A DNA stretch of 50,263 nt from Bacteroidales bacterium (GTDB lineage: Bacteria; Bacteroidota; Bacteroidia; Bacteroidales; P3). The first letter of the stretch is position 1. The number at the start of each line of letters is the position of its first letter. The DNA is taken from positions 1 to 50,263 of the forward strand of contig JAKSML010000009.1 in assembly GCA_024400665.1 (NCBI GenBank). Reading direction: 5' to 3'. The notes below the pieces were generated by a model. That model had not been told where the DNA came from and searched no databases. It saw nothing but the letters and a program-made list of their open reading frames with translations. This document shows positions 7,203 to 16,067 of the stretch, one piece after another. Position numbers and translations under genes: made by a program.

Positions 7203-9527
7203 TTAGAAATTGAATGTCGCGCCAGCCGACCAGAGGATGGGGAGCTGATCGACGCGGGTGTAGGTGAGGCGGTCGAAATAGAAGATGTTGTTTCTATTAT
7301 AGACGTTCGTCACGCTGACGTTGATGTCGAGGATGGAGCGTTTGCCGATAGAGAAACGGCGTTTCCCGCTGATGTCGAAGCGGTGATAGTTGGGGAGGCG
7401 GCCGGAGTACAGCTCGCCGTAAGCCACGCCGTAGGTGCCGTTTGTGCGGGTGTAGTCGGTGTTGATGCCCTCGTCGAATGTGATGTTCTCATACATGCCC
7501 TGTGTCTGCGTGAAAGGGAATCCACTGCCGTAGCTCCATCTGCCGCTGATTTCCCATTCGTGGGTCTCGCCTAAGCGGACGGTGGTGAGGAGGTTGATGG
7601 TGTGGCGGCGGTCGTAGTGGGGGTAGTAGGTCTGCATCTCGTCAGTGCGCTTCACCCAGCCGAGCGAATAGGTGGCCCAGATGTAGAGCCAGTCGATGTC
7701 GTAGGAGAGGCTGAGGTCCATGCCGTAGGAATTGCCGTTCTCAATGATGAAGTCGGTGAGCAGATATTCGGGCTTTGGGTATGCCCCGGTGGGTCTGTAG
7801 GCCGCATCGTCGCGGTCGAACATCTTGTTGCGGTTGGCGTTGAGGAGATGGCTGAAGTGCTTGTAGTAGATCTCGGCATTGACGGCGAGGTCTTTGGTGA
7901 TGTCGTATTCTGCGCCGAAGATGAGATGCTGCGCACGCTGGATGCAGTTGGTGACTTCCTCGTCGCGGAACGTGTTGGGCTTGTTGAGGTCGCTTGTGCC
8001 AGAGAGGATGCCGTTGAAGAGGTTCACGATGTCGTTGTCGGAGCGGGCGTCGAGGAAGATCTGGCTGTAGATGCCGGCGGCCATCTTAAGGCTGAAATTG
8101 TCCGTGGCATTGTATTTGGCGGCCAGTCGGGGTTCGAGGCTGCTGGTGCTGAGCGAGGAATAGTAGATGAAGCGCAAGCCGGGGTCGATGAGCCACTTGC
8201 CTGCCGCAATCTTATAGGTGGCGTAGGCCGAGAAGTCGGAGGTGAAGATTGAGTCTTGGGAGGTCTTTATTCCGTAGTTGTTGATGAATTGGTAGTCGGT
8301 GAGGTAGCCTTCGAGGGCGATGCCGTATTTGAGGCGGTTGGCGCCTGTGAAGTTGGTGATGTCGATGCCGGCGTTGAAGCCGCTGATGGTGCTGTATTTC
8401 TCTGCCGAAGAGGCGTCGTTGAGGCTGATGCTGTAGTCGGAATAGGCCACATGGCCTTCTAAGATGGAGCTGGAGCCGGTCACGAGCATGAAGTTCGTGC
8501 CGAGGCCGTAGTTCTTCCAGTGGTAGTCTGCCAGGGCTTGGTAGCCAGTGACCTTGTCGTCGAAGCGGAAGCCGAAGAAGCTGATCTTGCTGCCTAGGCC
8601 GGAGTTCATGGTCACTTTGCCGTAGAGGTCTAAGAAGTCGAAGGGCAGGCCGCCATCGATATAGGGGTAGCACAGCGTTGAACTCTGGGAGAGGTAGGAG
8701 TTCTTGGCCGAGAGCAGGTAGGTGATAGAAGAGGGCTTGTCGCTCTTCTCCTTCTTGAGGGGGCCTTCCAGCAAGATGTTGGCGCCGAAGGTGTTGAGGC
8801 CTATCTTGCCCGAATGGCGTTTCTTGTTGCCGTCGCGGGTGGTGATGTCCATCACCGAAGAGACGCGGCCGCCGTACTGGGCGCCGAAGCCGGCACTGTA
8901 GATGTCGGCATTGAGGATGATGTCGGTCTCAAAGATAGAATACAATCCTATGGAATGGAATGGGTTATAGACAATCATGCCGTCAATCATGCTCAGGTTC
9001 TGGATCATGGAGCCGCCGCGGATGTAGAGTTGTCCGCCTTGGTCGCCCGTGGAGTTGATGCCGGGCAGAACCTGGAGGTACTGGGCGAGGTCGGCAGTGC
9101 CGCCGATAGAGGGCATCTGCTGGATTTGGGCGGCGGTGATTTTCTCGACCGACACCTGTGTCTGCACCTTGCGCTCTTCGGAGCGTTTGTCGGTGATATT
9201 CACCGTCGATAGGGTCTTGGCCTCGGCCTTGATGGAGATGTTGCGTGTCAGCGTGGTGCCTTTCTTGAGCGTGATGTCCTCTTTGTATTCCTGATAGCCG
9301 ACGTATCTCACGCGGAGCGTGTAGTCGCCTTCGGGCATCTTGTTGATGAGAAAGAAACCGTTGAGGTCGGTCGAGGAGCCGTAGTGCGTCCCATCTAGTA
9401 CCACGGTGGCGAAGGGGATGGCTTCGCCTGTGGCCTCGTCGGTGAGGATGCCTTTCACGGTCTGCGCATGCAGGAGCGAGGTGCTGAGGAGGGTGAGGAC
9501 GATGAGAATAAAGCAGTATTTTTTCAT
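7203..9527 (-). CDS. TonB-dependent outer-membrane receptor with carboxypeptidase-regulatory-like domain
   Basis: The 774-residue protein is a predicted 22-strand outer-membrane barrel for TonB-driven uptake. A signal peptide (about 1-21, ending HAQ) precedes a CarboxypepD_reg-like beta-sandwich at about 22-105 (VKGILTDEATGEAIPFATV). A plug domain at about 115-225 includes LPGINSTGDQGGQLYIRGG, and the barrel makes up the rest, ending in an aromatic residue (FNF) as barrel proteins do. The substrate cannot be told from sequence. No SusD partner is adjacent, so it is not an obvious glycan-uptake SusC. It lies 61 bp downstream of holA on the same strand and ends at the terminator it shares with ung. 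Confidence 0.93.
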   Translation of the reverse strand: MKKYCFILIVLTLLSTSLLHAQTVKGILTDEATGEAIPFATVVLDGTHYGSSTDLNGFFLINKMPEGDYTLRVRYVGYQEYKEDITLKKGTTLTRNISIKAEAKTLSTVNITDKRSEERKVQTQVSVEKITAAQIQQMPSIGGTADLAQYLQVLPGINSTGDQGGQLYIRGGSMIQNLSMIDGMIVYNPFHSIGLYSIFETDIILNADIYSAGFGAQYGGRVSSVMDITTRDGNKKRHSGKIGLNTFGANILLEGPLKKEKSDKPSSITYLLSAKNSYLSQSSTLCYPYIDGGLPFDFLDLYGKVTMNSGLGSKISFFGFRFDDKVTGYQALADYHWKNYGLGTNFMLVTGSSSILEGHVAYSDYSISLNDASSAEKYSTISGFNAGIDITNFTGANRLKYGIALEGYLTDYQFINNYGIKTSQDSIFTSDFSAYATYKIAAGKWLIDPGLRFIYYSSLSTSSLEPRLAAKYNATDNFSLKMAAGIYSQIFLDARSDNDIVNLFNGILSGTSDLNKPNTFRDEEVTNCIQRAQHLIFGAEYDITKDLAVNAEIYYKHFSHLLNANRNKMFDRDDAAYRPTGAYPKPEYLLTDFIIENGNSYGMDLSLSYDIDWLYIWATYSLGWVKRTDEMQTYYPHYDRRHTINLLTTVRLGETHEWEISGRWSYGSGFPFTQTQGMYENITFDEGINTDYTRTNGTYGVAYGELYSGRLPNYHRFDISGKRRFSIGKRSILDINVSVTNVYNRNNIFYFDRLTYTRVDQLPILWSAGATFNF

Positions 9528-9588
9528 TTACAATTACAGTAAGGGGCTGTTCTTGGTGGTCAGTTGTGGGTTCGATGTTGATGGCGGA

Positions 9589-10629
9589 TTAGTGTATGAT
9601 TTTGAATACAAGTTCTTTCAGGAGCTCGCCGTCGGTCACGGTGCCGGCGTTGCGGATGCCTTTCGACCGTAGGTCGGTGTTGTGGAGGTATCCGATGCAG
9701 GAGGCGAGTTTGCCGAGGGAGTAGTTGTTGGCGGCAGCCGCGTAGTCTTTCACGAAGTATGCGTTTATTTTCAGCACGGAGGCAGCCTTGGTCTTGTCTT
9801 CCAGCTGGTGGTAGATCATCACTTTGATGAAGAAGCCGTAGAGCGTTGCGAGAATCAGGGGCATGGCCATGCTCTTGGGGTTGCTGGCAAAATGGTTGAC
9901 GATGCGGTTGCATTTCACCACGTTGCGGCGGCCGATGGCATCTTGCAGCTCGAAGATGTTGTACTCCTTGCTGATGCCGATGTAGCGTTCGATGGTCTCT
10001 TCGGTGATGTCTTCTCCGGGGCCGATGGCGATGAACACTTTGTCCAGCTCGTTGGTGATTTTCGAGAGGTCGTTGCCGATAGATTCGGCTATCAGAATGG
10101 CGCCTTTCTGCGTGATGGCATGGTCGTGACGGTTGACGTAGGTGCCAATCCAGTCGGGCAGCTGGCTGTCGTACATCCTGTTTTTCTCACAGATGCAGCC
10201 TTTTGCATCGATGGCTTTGAATGCCTTTGTCCGTTTGTCGAACTTCTTGTAGCGGTAGCAGAACACCAGTATCGTTTGCGGCAGCGGGTTCTCAAGGTAT
10301 GCTGCCACCTTCTCCCATCCTTCGGACTCGGACGCGTTGGCGATGCTCTGTGCATCTTTTGAGACGCTCTGTGCCTCTTTGACGAGCACAAGCTTGTAGG
10401 GCGACATCATGGGGAACTGCTTCGCGTTGGCGATGACGTCGTCCATCGTCACTTCGTTGCCGTATAGCACCACCTGGTCGAAGCCGCGCAACGATTCTTC
10501 TACGATATTGTTCTCAAAATAGTCCGAAATCAAGTCAATATAGTAGTTTTCGTCTCCCGTGAGAAGATAAACGGGAGCATAATGGCCTGCTTTGAGGTCG
10601 TTGATGAGTTGTGTTTCAGAAATCTGCAT
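9589..10629 (-). CDS. holA: DNA polymerase III subunit delta
   Basis: Delta is the clamp-loader subunit that opens the beta clamp. The product has 346 residues from the ATG at 10629. The N-terminal AAA-like domain shows PVYLLTGDENYYIDLISD at about 21-38, the segment corresponding to the clamp-opening region. A helical collar domain follows, with SIGNDLSKITNELDK near 190 as in other delta proteins. The ATG at 10629 is preferred to an in-frame ATG ten codons upstream because family members begin close to this point and a TATCTTTG promoter element would otherwise overlap the coding region. Confidence 0.92.
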   Translation of the reverse strand: MQISETQLINDLKAGHYAPVYLLTGDENYYIDLISDYFENNIVEESLRGFDQVVLYGNEVTMDDVIANAKQFPMMSPYKLVLVKEAQSVSKDAQSIANASESEGWEKVAAYLENPLPQTILVFCYRYKKFDKRTKAFKAIDAKGCICEKNRMYDSQLPDWIGTYVNRHDHAITQKGAILIAESIGNDLSKITNELDKVFIAIGPGEDITEETIERYIGISKEYNIFELQDAIGRRNVVKCNRIVNHFASNPKSMAMPLILATLYGFFIKVMIYHQLEDKTKAASVLKINAYFVKDYAAAANNYSLGKLASCIGYLHNTDLRSKGIRNAGTVTDGELLKELVFKIIH

Positions 10630-10656
10630 GATATAAATGGTACATATATCAAAATG

Positions 10657-10664
10657 CAAAGATA
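10657..10664 (-). promoter_or_regulatory. holA promoter -7 element
   Basis: The reverse strand reads TATCTTTG followed by CA, 27 bases before the ATG at 10629. A -33 TTTG at the normal 19-21 bp spacing is not obvious. Confidence 0.55.
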
Positions 10665-10896
10665 CTCTTTTTTTTTCAAAGATTGGATTTTTTGTTCGCT
10701 CAGAGGCTGAAAAATGCGTTTATCCCACGTTTTTGGTACCAATTTCCGCAAACAAGCGGCACCAATATTTAGGGATAAGCCGTGTTTTTGCTATTTTAGG
10801 CACCTAAAAAGCGTTATTTCGTCCCTAAAACACATTATTTCGTCCCTTTTAGTGTTTGGGGTGTTTTTTTAAGAATGCTATATGGAAAAGGTTTGC

Positions 10897-10904
10897 TAAT
10901 TTTG
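10897..10904 (+). promoter_or_regulatory. candidate -7 element of the acyl-CoA ligase gene
   Basis: TAATTTTG matches TAnnTTTG, 35 bases before the ATG at 10940. The -33 element is weak. Confidence 0.45.
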
Positions 10905-10939
10905 CAAAACGAAAAAGATTTCAAAACTTATTCATAGAA

Positions 10940-12712
10940 ATGAACGAACCTCAAAGACTATTTGATCTCATCGACCGCCGTGAAGCGATGTATCCCGAGA
11001 AGGCGGTTTTCGCAAACAAGAAAGACGGACAGTGGGTTAAACATACCATAAAGGAATATAGAGAGAAGGCCACCATGATTTCGTATGCCATGCTGCATTT
11101 GGGCGTGGAACGCGGCGAGAATGTGGCTTTGATTTCGGCAGGTCGTCCGGAGTGGAACTATGTCGATATGGGTGTGCAGATGATGGGCGGCGTGCTGGTG
11201 CCAATCTACCCCACCATCAGCGTAGCCGAGTATGAGTATATACTGAACCATTCGGGCGTGCGATATATTATTGTGGAGACGGAATCGCTCTACAAGAAGA
11301 TTGCTGCCATCCGTGAAAAGCTCACCACCCTGCAGGAGGTCTATACCATCACCCCCATCGAAGGCGTGCCCTCGATAGAGGATCTTTACAAACTGGGCCA
11401 GGAGCATCCCCAGCCCGAAGAGCTTGAGAAGATTAAAGCCTCCATCACCACCGATGATGTGGCCACGATGATCTACACCAGCGGCACCACGGGCACCCCC
11501 AAGGGCGTCATGCTTGCCCATAGGGGACTGCTGATGAACGTCCTCGGCATCAAGGAGTCGCCGGGCAAGGACTGGGACCGCGCCCTCAGCTGGATGCCCC
11601 TCTGCCATGTCTATGAGCGCATGATGAACTACCTCTATCAGTACCTCGGCATGGAAACCTATTATGCCGAGAATGTGGGCAAGGTGGCGGAGAATGCGCA
11701 GGAGACCAACCCCTATATCATGGCTGCCGTGCCTCGCTTCATTGAGAAGATGTACGACAAAATCTACCGCAAGGGCGAGAAGCTGACAGGCTTCAAGAAA
11801 AAGGTCTTCGACTGGGCGCTCGAACTGGGCTTCGACTACGAGCTCAACCCCAAGAAACGCACGCTTTGCTACAAGATGAAGCATAAGGTGGCCGACAAGA
11901 TGGTCTATTCCGAAATCCGCAAATCGCTGGGCAGCAACTTCCGTATGCTCGTCTCGGGCGGTGCCTCCATCCAGCCTCGTCTCACCCGCTTCTTCAGCGC
12001 TGTGGGCCTCGACCTCTATGAAGGCTACGGCCTTACAGAGTGCTCGCCGCTCATCGCCGTCACAAACTCATACGCCGAAGAGGGACGCAAAGTAGGCTCC
12101 GTGGGCTTCGTGCTCCCCGGCATCGAGGTGCGTTTCGACCCCGACAGCAACGAGATCCTCTGCCGTGGCGGCAACGTGATGAAGGGATACTACAAGGCTC
12201 CCGACCTCACCGCCGAAGCCATAGACGAGGAGGGCTGGTTCCATACTGGCGATACCGGCTATATCAGCAAGGGCGGCTATATGTACCTCACAGGCCGTAC
12301 CAAGAATATGTTCAAGACCTCTATGGGCAAGTTTGTCAACCCCGAGGTGATTGAGGAGAAATTCAAAGAGTCGGCCTTCATCCTCGACATGATGGTCGTG
12401 GGCGAAGGCGAGAAGTTCGCCGCCGCCATCATCGCACCCGATTTCGACATGCTCAAAGACTGGTGCGGCCGTCACGGCGTGGCTGCCAAGACCCGCGAAG
12501 AGATGGTTGCCGACCCCGCCGTCCTGGCCCGTTTCCAGCGCGTGGTGGATAAGTACAATGATGCGCTGGGCAACTATGAGCAGGTCAAACGCTTCCGCCT
12601 TGTCACCGAGACTTGGGGCACCGACAACCACTTCCTCACTCCCACGCTCAAGATTAAGCGCAAGAACATTAGCGCTTTCTACCAAGAAGCCATCAAAGAG
12701 CTGTTCAAATAG
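10940..12712 (+). CDS. long-chain fatty acid--CoA ligase (AMP-forming)
   Basis: The 590-residue enzyme activates fatty acids through an acyl-adenylate to acyl-CoA. The ATP-binding P-loop motif YTSGTTGTPKGVML lies at about 178-191. The adenylate-binding motif GYGLTECSP is at about 361-369, and the hinge/A8 region with WFHTGDTGY then LTGRTKN is at about 433-457. The length and the long linker before the C-terminal lid fit the long-chain (FAA/FadD-like) branch. The ATG at 10940 is chosen because upstream in-frame codons run through the promoter. The gene stands alone and ends in a hairpin at 12733. Confidence 0.93.
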   Translation: MNEPQRLFDLIDRREAMYPEKAVFANKKDGQWVKHTIKEYREKATMISYAMLHLGVERGENVALISAGRPEWNYVDMGVQMMGGVLVPIYPTISVAEYEYILNHSGVRYIIVETESLYKKIAAIREKLTTLQEVYTITPIEGVPSIEDLYKLGQEHPQPEELEKIKASITTDDVATMIYTSGTTGTPKGVMLAHRGLLMNVLGIKESPGKDWDRALSWMPLCHVYERMMNYLYQYLGMETYYAENVGKVAENAQETNPYIMAAVPRFIEKMYDKIYRKGEKLTGFKKKVFDWALELGFDYELNPKKRTLCYKMKHKVADKMVYSEIRKSLGSNFRMLVSGGASIQPRLTRFFSAVGLDLYEGYGLTECSPLIAVTNSYAEEGRKVGSVGFVLPGIEVRFDPDSNEILCRGGNVMKGYYKAPDLTAEAIDEEGWFHTGDTGYISKGGYMYLTGRTKNMFKTSMGKFVNPEVIEEKFKESAFILDMMVVGEGEKFAAAIIAPDFDMLKDWCGRHGVAAKTREEMVADPAVLARFQRVVDKYNDALGNYEQVKRFRLVTETWGTDNHFLTPTLKIKRKNISAFYQEAIKELFK

Positions 12713-12732
12713 CGGCAGTCTGCCAATACGCG

Positions 12733-12769
12733 AAGTCCTGCATCCATGCCCGTCATGCTTGCAGGACTT
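12733..12769 (+). terminator. terminator of the acyl-CoA ligase gene
   Basis: AAGTCCTGCA and TGCAGGACTT form a perfect 10-bp stem around a 17-base loop, followed by a short T run. Confidence 0.75.
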
Positions 12770-12822
12770 TTTGCATGGGCTATGCTTCGATTAAAAGAAC
12801 AATCAGAGGCGGTGATGGGGCG

Positions 12823-13425
12823 TCAGATGCGGCGGATGCAGGCGAGGGTGTGGGTGTAGCAGCCGCGCTCTTCGTTGTAGATGCCCTGGGAGGTGAGAAG
12901 GTCGTTGCGCACCTGTCCTGAGGCATGGACGATGCGACCTTGACCGAGGTATATGCCCACATGGATGATGCGTCCTTCGGGGTTGGCGAAGAAGCAGAGG
13001 TCGTCGCGCCGTGCCTCGTCGAGGCTTCTCACCTCGGTGCCTTGCGTGGCCTGTTGCGAGGCGTCGCGCAGCAGCTTGATGCCGCAGGCTTTGAAGCATA
13101 CTTGCGTCAGGCCTGAGCAGTCGATGCCCATGATGGTGCGTCCGCCCCAGAGATAGGGCGCGTCCATATACTGGCTGAGGGCCACCTCGGCAGGGCTGCT
13201 GTGGAGCGGCTGCGGGGCCGTGGGAGGCGCGGGGCAGGGCTTCCACTGCTTGTTGTCTATCCAGCCTTCATAGCCGTCGTAGTCGCAGCGTATGCGTGAC
13301 CATTTCTCCTGCTGTTCGAGGATGACGAAGGTGTCGCCCTTGAGGAGTTGGTTGACCATCTCGGCGCGGTCTGAGGGGGTGCTGCGCATGGGCACGGCGG
13401 AGAGGAAGCAGTAGGCGGAGGACAT
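12823..13425 (-). CDS. NlpC/P60 (C40) peptidase with N-terminal SH3 domain
   Basis: This is a peptidoglycan gamma-D-Glu-diamino acid endopeptidase-like protein of 200 residues. A bacterial SH3-like domain (about 1-62, with GYEGWIDNKQW) precedes the C40 papain-like domain (about 80-198). The catalytic triad is visible as Cys103 (GIDCSGL), His155 (IIHVGIYLG) and His167 (IVHASG). No signal peptide is seen, so it probably acts on muropeptides in the cytoplasm during recycling, like single-SH3 relatives, unless the true start lies elsewhere. It lies 42 bp after the DUF4294 gene on the same strand, with four AATTGAG heptamers in the gap. Confidence 0.88.
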   Translation of the reverse strand: MSSAYCFLSAVPMRSTPSDRAEMVNQLLKGDTFVILEQQEKWSRIRCDYDGYEGWIDNKQWKPCPAPPTAPQPLHSSPAEVALSQYMDAPYLWGGRTIMGIDCSGLTQVCFKACGIKLLRDASQQATQGTEVRSLDEARRDDLCFFANPEGRIIHVGIYLGQGRIVHASGQVRNDLLTSQGIYNEERGCYTHTLACIRRI

Positions 13426-13429
13426 TTTT

Positions 13430-13457
13430 AATTGAGAATTGAGAATTGAGAATTGAG
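13430..13457 (-). repeat. four tandem AATTGAG heptamers
   Basis: Four perfect AATTGAG units (forward strand) are followed by GTGGGACC. They fill most of the 42-bp gap between the DUF4294 and C40 peptidase genes and belong to the heptamer-plus-G-core family seen elsewhere in the window. Confidence 0.75.
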
Positions 13458-13467
13458 GTGGGACCAG

Positions 13468-14064
13468 TTATAGTTTGCCGTGCTCGACGGAGATGACGAT
13501 GCGCTCAATGAGGTTGTCTTCGGCGTTGTGCTGGGGGTCGTAGGTCGATTTGAGGTTGTAGCCGAAGAGGCGCGCGAAGGTCTGATAGAAGCCGGCGCGG
13601 AGCTTGCCGCGGAGCTCGTCAACGAGGACGTAGGAGGTGCGGCCCGTCTCGCGGTCTATGAGCTTGAGCAGCACCTTGCCCTGCGAGATGGTGCAGTCCT
13701 TCAGCTCGTCGCTGAAGTCTGCCAGGAGGTTTTTCTCAGCGGCCTTGATGGCCTCTTTGCGCTCTTTTTTCGAGAGGTGCTCCACGCTGCGCTCCAAGGC
13801 GTCGAGGCGCTGGCGGCCTATTTTCGCGTATGGAAGCATCTTTTTCACGTTCCGAATCAGACGCTGATTTTTGCGAATTTCTTGTTCTGAGAGCAGCGAA
13901 GCCGACTCATATACCTTTAATTCTTTGAGATGATAATATGGAATTGTGTCGCCATCGACGATGATGCCAAAGCGTATTTTTATCTCTTCAACCGACTGGC
14001 CGTAAGTGGGTTGCGCTGCCTGGGCGAGCATGAGCGCCGCGCAGATGAAAAGGATTTTTTTCAT
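13468..14064 (-). CDS. DUF4294 domain-containing secreted protein
   Basis: The product has 198 residues: a signal peptide (about 1-21, MKKILFICAALMLAQAAQ) followed by a DUF4294 domain. Family features are a VDGDTIPYYHL start near 36, LIRNVKKMLPYAK near 70, SQGKVLLKLIDRETG near 130 and a C-terminal RAGFYQTFARLFGYNLKSTY. DUF4294 is restricted to Bacteroidota and its function is unknown. The ATG at 14064 is chosen because it begins the signal peptide. It leads a two-gene operon with the NlpC/P60 peptidase, which hints at a cell-wall connection, by position only. Confidence 0.88.
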   Translation of the reverse strand: MKKILFICAALMLAQAAQPTYGQSVEEIKIRFGIIVDGDTIPYYHLKELKVYESASLLSEQEIRKNQRLIRNVKKMLPYAKIGRQRLDALERSVEHLSKKERKEAIKAAEKNLLADFSDELKDCTISQGKVLLKLIDRETGRTSYVLVDELRGKLRAGFYQTFARLFGYNLKSTYDPQHNAEDNLIERIVISVEHGKL

Positions 14065-14115
14065 GTCAGTAGTCTTTTTTCGCAATAATAACTCTATAAT
14101 GTCGAAAAAATTGTG

Positions 14116-14123
14116 TATTTTTG
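14116..14123 (+). promoter_or_regulatory. -7-like element directly before the acyltransferase gene
   Basis: TATTTTTG followed by CAG ends four bases before the ATG at 14128, so transcription would begin at or next to the start codon. No clear -33 box is present. The gene could be leaderless, or the match may be chance. Confidence 0.35.
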
Positions 14124-14127
14124 CAGC

Positions 14128-15399
14128 ATGAAAAAAACTCTGGCTGATTTTAACTTTTTTTATAGCGCGTTCTCATTAGCCACCAACTACGTCACGCGCT
14201 GCCACTACCGCAATATCGTCGAGCGCGGAAGCGAAAACATCCCCTGGGGCGAGCATTTCATCATCGCCCCCTGCCACCAGAACGCCCTGATGGACCCGAT
14301 GCTCATCCTCCAGTCTTTCAAATCTTATAAGAACCCCGTGGTCTTTCTTGCCCGCGCCGACATCTTCCAGAAGCCCGCCATCCGTGCCATCCTCACCTGG
14401 CTGCGCATCTCCCCGGTCTATCGCATCCGCGACGGCCGCGACCAGCTTGGCCGCAACGAGGAGATCTTCAGCACCGCCCGCGAGGTCGTCGAGAAAGGTG
14501 TCCCCCTCTGCCTTATGGCCGAAGGCCGGCACAACGACAAGCACCAGCTGCTGCCCCTGGTGAAAGGCATGTTCCGCATAGCGGGTGCCACGCAGGTGGA
14601 GCTGGGCGACAAGCCGCTGTACATCCTCCCCGTGGGTATAGACTACGACGAATATGAGAAGCCGATGTCCTCTGCGGTGATCAACTACGGCAAGCCCATC
14701 GACATCCGTGCTTTTGTCGATATGTACAAAGAGAACCCGCCCGTGGCGCTCAACCAGATGCGCGACGCCCTCACGCCGGCGCTGAAGGGGCTGATGCACC
14801 ACGTCGATAGCACGGAGCATTACGACGAGGAGTTCGCCTACTGCCACCTCATGACGCAGGCTACCCTCGAGAAGCTCGACCTCGACAACGACACCTGGGG
14901 CCGTTTCCAGGCGCGCCGCCACATCAGCCTCCAGATGGCTCAGCTCACTGAGGAGGAGCGCGAGAAGTGCTACGCCCAGGGTGCCGCCTTTGCCGACGAA
15001 TGCCGCCGGAAAGGGGTGCCGCTCTGGTTCGCCTCAAAGAATCTTTCGAGCGTCCAGGTGGGCTGGACCTTCGTCATCCTCGTCGCTTTCGTGGCGCTGC
15101 TCTCGGTCTCGCACCTCTGGGGCAAATGGCTCATCTCCAACCTCATGGTCTATCTTCCCACGCACCTCATCCCCAAATATAAGATCAAGGACCCGCAGTT
15201 CCGCAGCTCCGTCAACTACGGCATCCGCCTGGTGTCGCAGTTCCTTTATACGCTCGTCGTCGCCATCATCTTTTGGATCACCCAGGGCTTCTTTGCCGGG
15301 CTGATGATCTCTATTTTCAGCATCCTCAGCGCGCGTTTCATGCCGCTGCTCTTTGCCCGTCTGCGCGACGTCTATTACTATTTCCGCATGATAATCTGA
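14128..15399 (+). CDS. 1-acyl-glycerol-3-phosphate acyltransferase-like membrane protein
   Basis: The 423-residue protein has a PlsC-type acyltransferase domain at about 20-240. The acceptor motif is CHQNALMDPM, with five rather than four residues between His and Asp; this spacing is usual in a Bacteroidota subfamily. VYRIRDGRDQLGRN and LMAEGRHND follow in the places of the GxxxxR and FPEG blocks. The C-terminus adds membrane helices at about 312-335 and 375-410. The likely role is phospholipid or lipid acylation at the inner membrane, with substrate uncertain. It is divergent from the DUF4294 gene and ends at a strong terminator. Confidence 0.86.
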   Translation: MKKTLADFNFFYSAFSLATNYVTRCHYRNIVERGSENIPWGEHFIIAPCHQNALMDPMLILQSFKSYKNPVVFLARADIFQKPAIRAILTWLRISPVYRIRDGRDQLGRNEEIFSTAREVVEKGVPLCLMAEGRHNDKHQLLPLVKGMFRIAGATQVELGDKPLYILPVGIDYDEYEKPMSSAVINYGKPIDIRAFVDMYKENPPVALNQMRDALTPALKGLMHHVDSTEHYDEEFAYCHLMTQATLEKLDLDNDTWGRFQARRHISLQMAQLTEEEREKCYAQGAAFADECRRKGVPLWFASKNLSSVQVGWTFVILVAFVALLSVSHLWGKWLISNLMVYLPTHLIPKYKIKDPQFRSSVNYGIRLVSQFLYTLVVAIIFWITQGFFAGLMISIFSILSARFMPLLFARLRDVYYYFRMII

Positions 15400-15421
15400 G
15401 CATATATGCTGCAATAAGAGA

Positions 15422-15457
15422 GGGTGCTGCACGGCTTGGTGCGGCACCCTTTTTTTT
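15422..15457 (+). terminator. terminator of the acyltransferase gene
   Basis: GGGTGCTGCAC and GTGCGGCACCC (one G-T pair) form an 11-bp stem with a six-base loop, followed by a run of eight T. Confidence 0.9.
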
Positions 15458-15477
15458 GTTTGTCTGTGTCGTGCTGC

Positions 15478-16017
15478 CTATTTGAGGAACTCCTGGACGA
15501 GGCGTGCCTGCTCGGCGTCGAAGGCGGCGACGTGGGTGACGGGCTCGAAGCTGTGGGGGATGTACTCAGTGAGCTGCATCAGGGCGTATTGTCCGTCGCT
15601 GCTCAGATAGACATGGAGGAGGCTGCAGGTGCTGTTCTCGATGCGCACCTTGCCCAGAGCCTTGAGGTCGCCGCTGTTGATGCATTCGCGCAGTGCTTGG
15701 CGGTCGTCGGCGTTGATGTAGCGCTTGTAGTGCTTCATGGGCGCGTTGGTGGGCTTGTAGGTCAGCTTGCTCTTGCCAGCGGTGACGGTGAGGATTGCCA
15801 TGAAGAACCCCGTCAGGATGGCGAGGATGCCGATGGTGAGGAGCGACATCTTGGCAGTGTCGCCCAGGGTCGCTTTGAGGCTGAGGATCAGCACGGCTAT
15901 GCCGCAGACGAGGGTGATGAGCCCGGCAAGCGGGCTCTTCTTGCGAAGCGAGATGATGCCGTTGGCATCGTTGGCATTATTGTTGATGTATTCTTCTATT
16001 TTGATGTAATCTTCCAT
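15478..16017 (-). CDS. two-helix membrane protein, paralog of the next gene
   Basis: The 179-residue protein has a hydrophilic start (MEDYIKIEEYINNN), two membrane helices at about 31-48 and 57-78, and a C-terminal soluble domain of about 95 residues. That domain aligns with the one encoded at 16068-16556: RQALRECINSGDLKAL here against RPALEEALSNGSLDAL there, then a strand-rich segment (SDGQYALMQLTEYIPH). I recognise no named family. Both helices are close together, so the soluble domain is probably cytoplasmic. A truncated third copy of the N-terminus lies at 17449-17562. Confidence 0.72.
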   Translation of the reverse strand: MEDYIKIEEYINNNANDANGIISLRKKSPLAGLITLVCGIAVLILSLKATLGDTAKMSLLTIGILAILTGFFMAILTVTAGKSKLTYKPTNAPMKHYKRYINADDRQALRECINSGDLKALGKVRIENSTCSLLHVYLSSDGQYALMQLTEYIPHSFEPVTHVAAFDAEQARLVQEFLK

Positions 16018-16067
16018 TTTTTTTCTTTTTTAGGTGTGAATAAAAATCTGTCCAGTCGGACAATGTG

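Larger units (their letters stand above)
10630..10939. other. divergent intergenic region between holA and the acyl-CoA ligase
   Basis: The stretch holds the two outward promoters. It also contains the palindrome TTGGTACCAA near 10733 and a 21-bp-spaced direct repeat of TTATTTCGTCCCT at 10814 and 10835; ATTTCGTCCC occurs again near 17571. No ORF is convincing. Confidence 0.55.

Noticed and set aside
7203-9527. SusC-type glycan uptake receptor
   Set aside because: No SusD-like gene or glycoside hydrolase is adjacent and the protein is shorter than typical SusC; called a generic TonB-dependent receptor.
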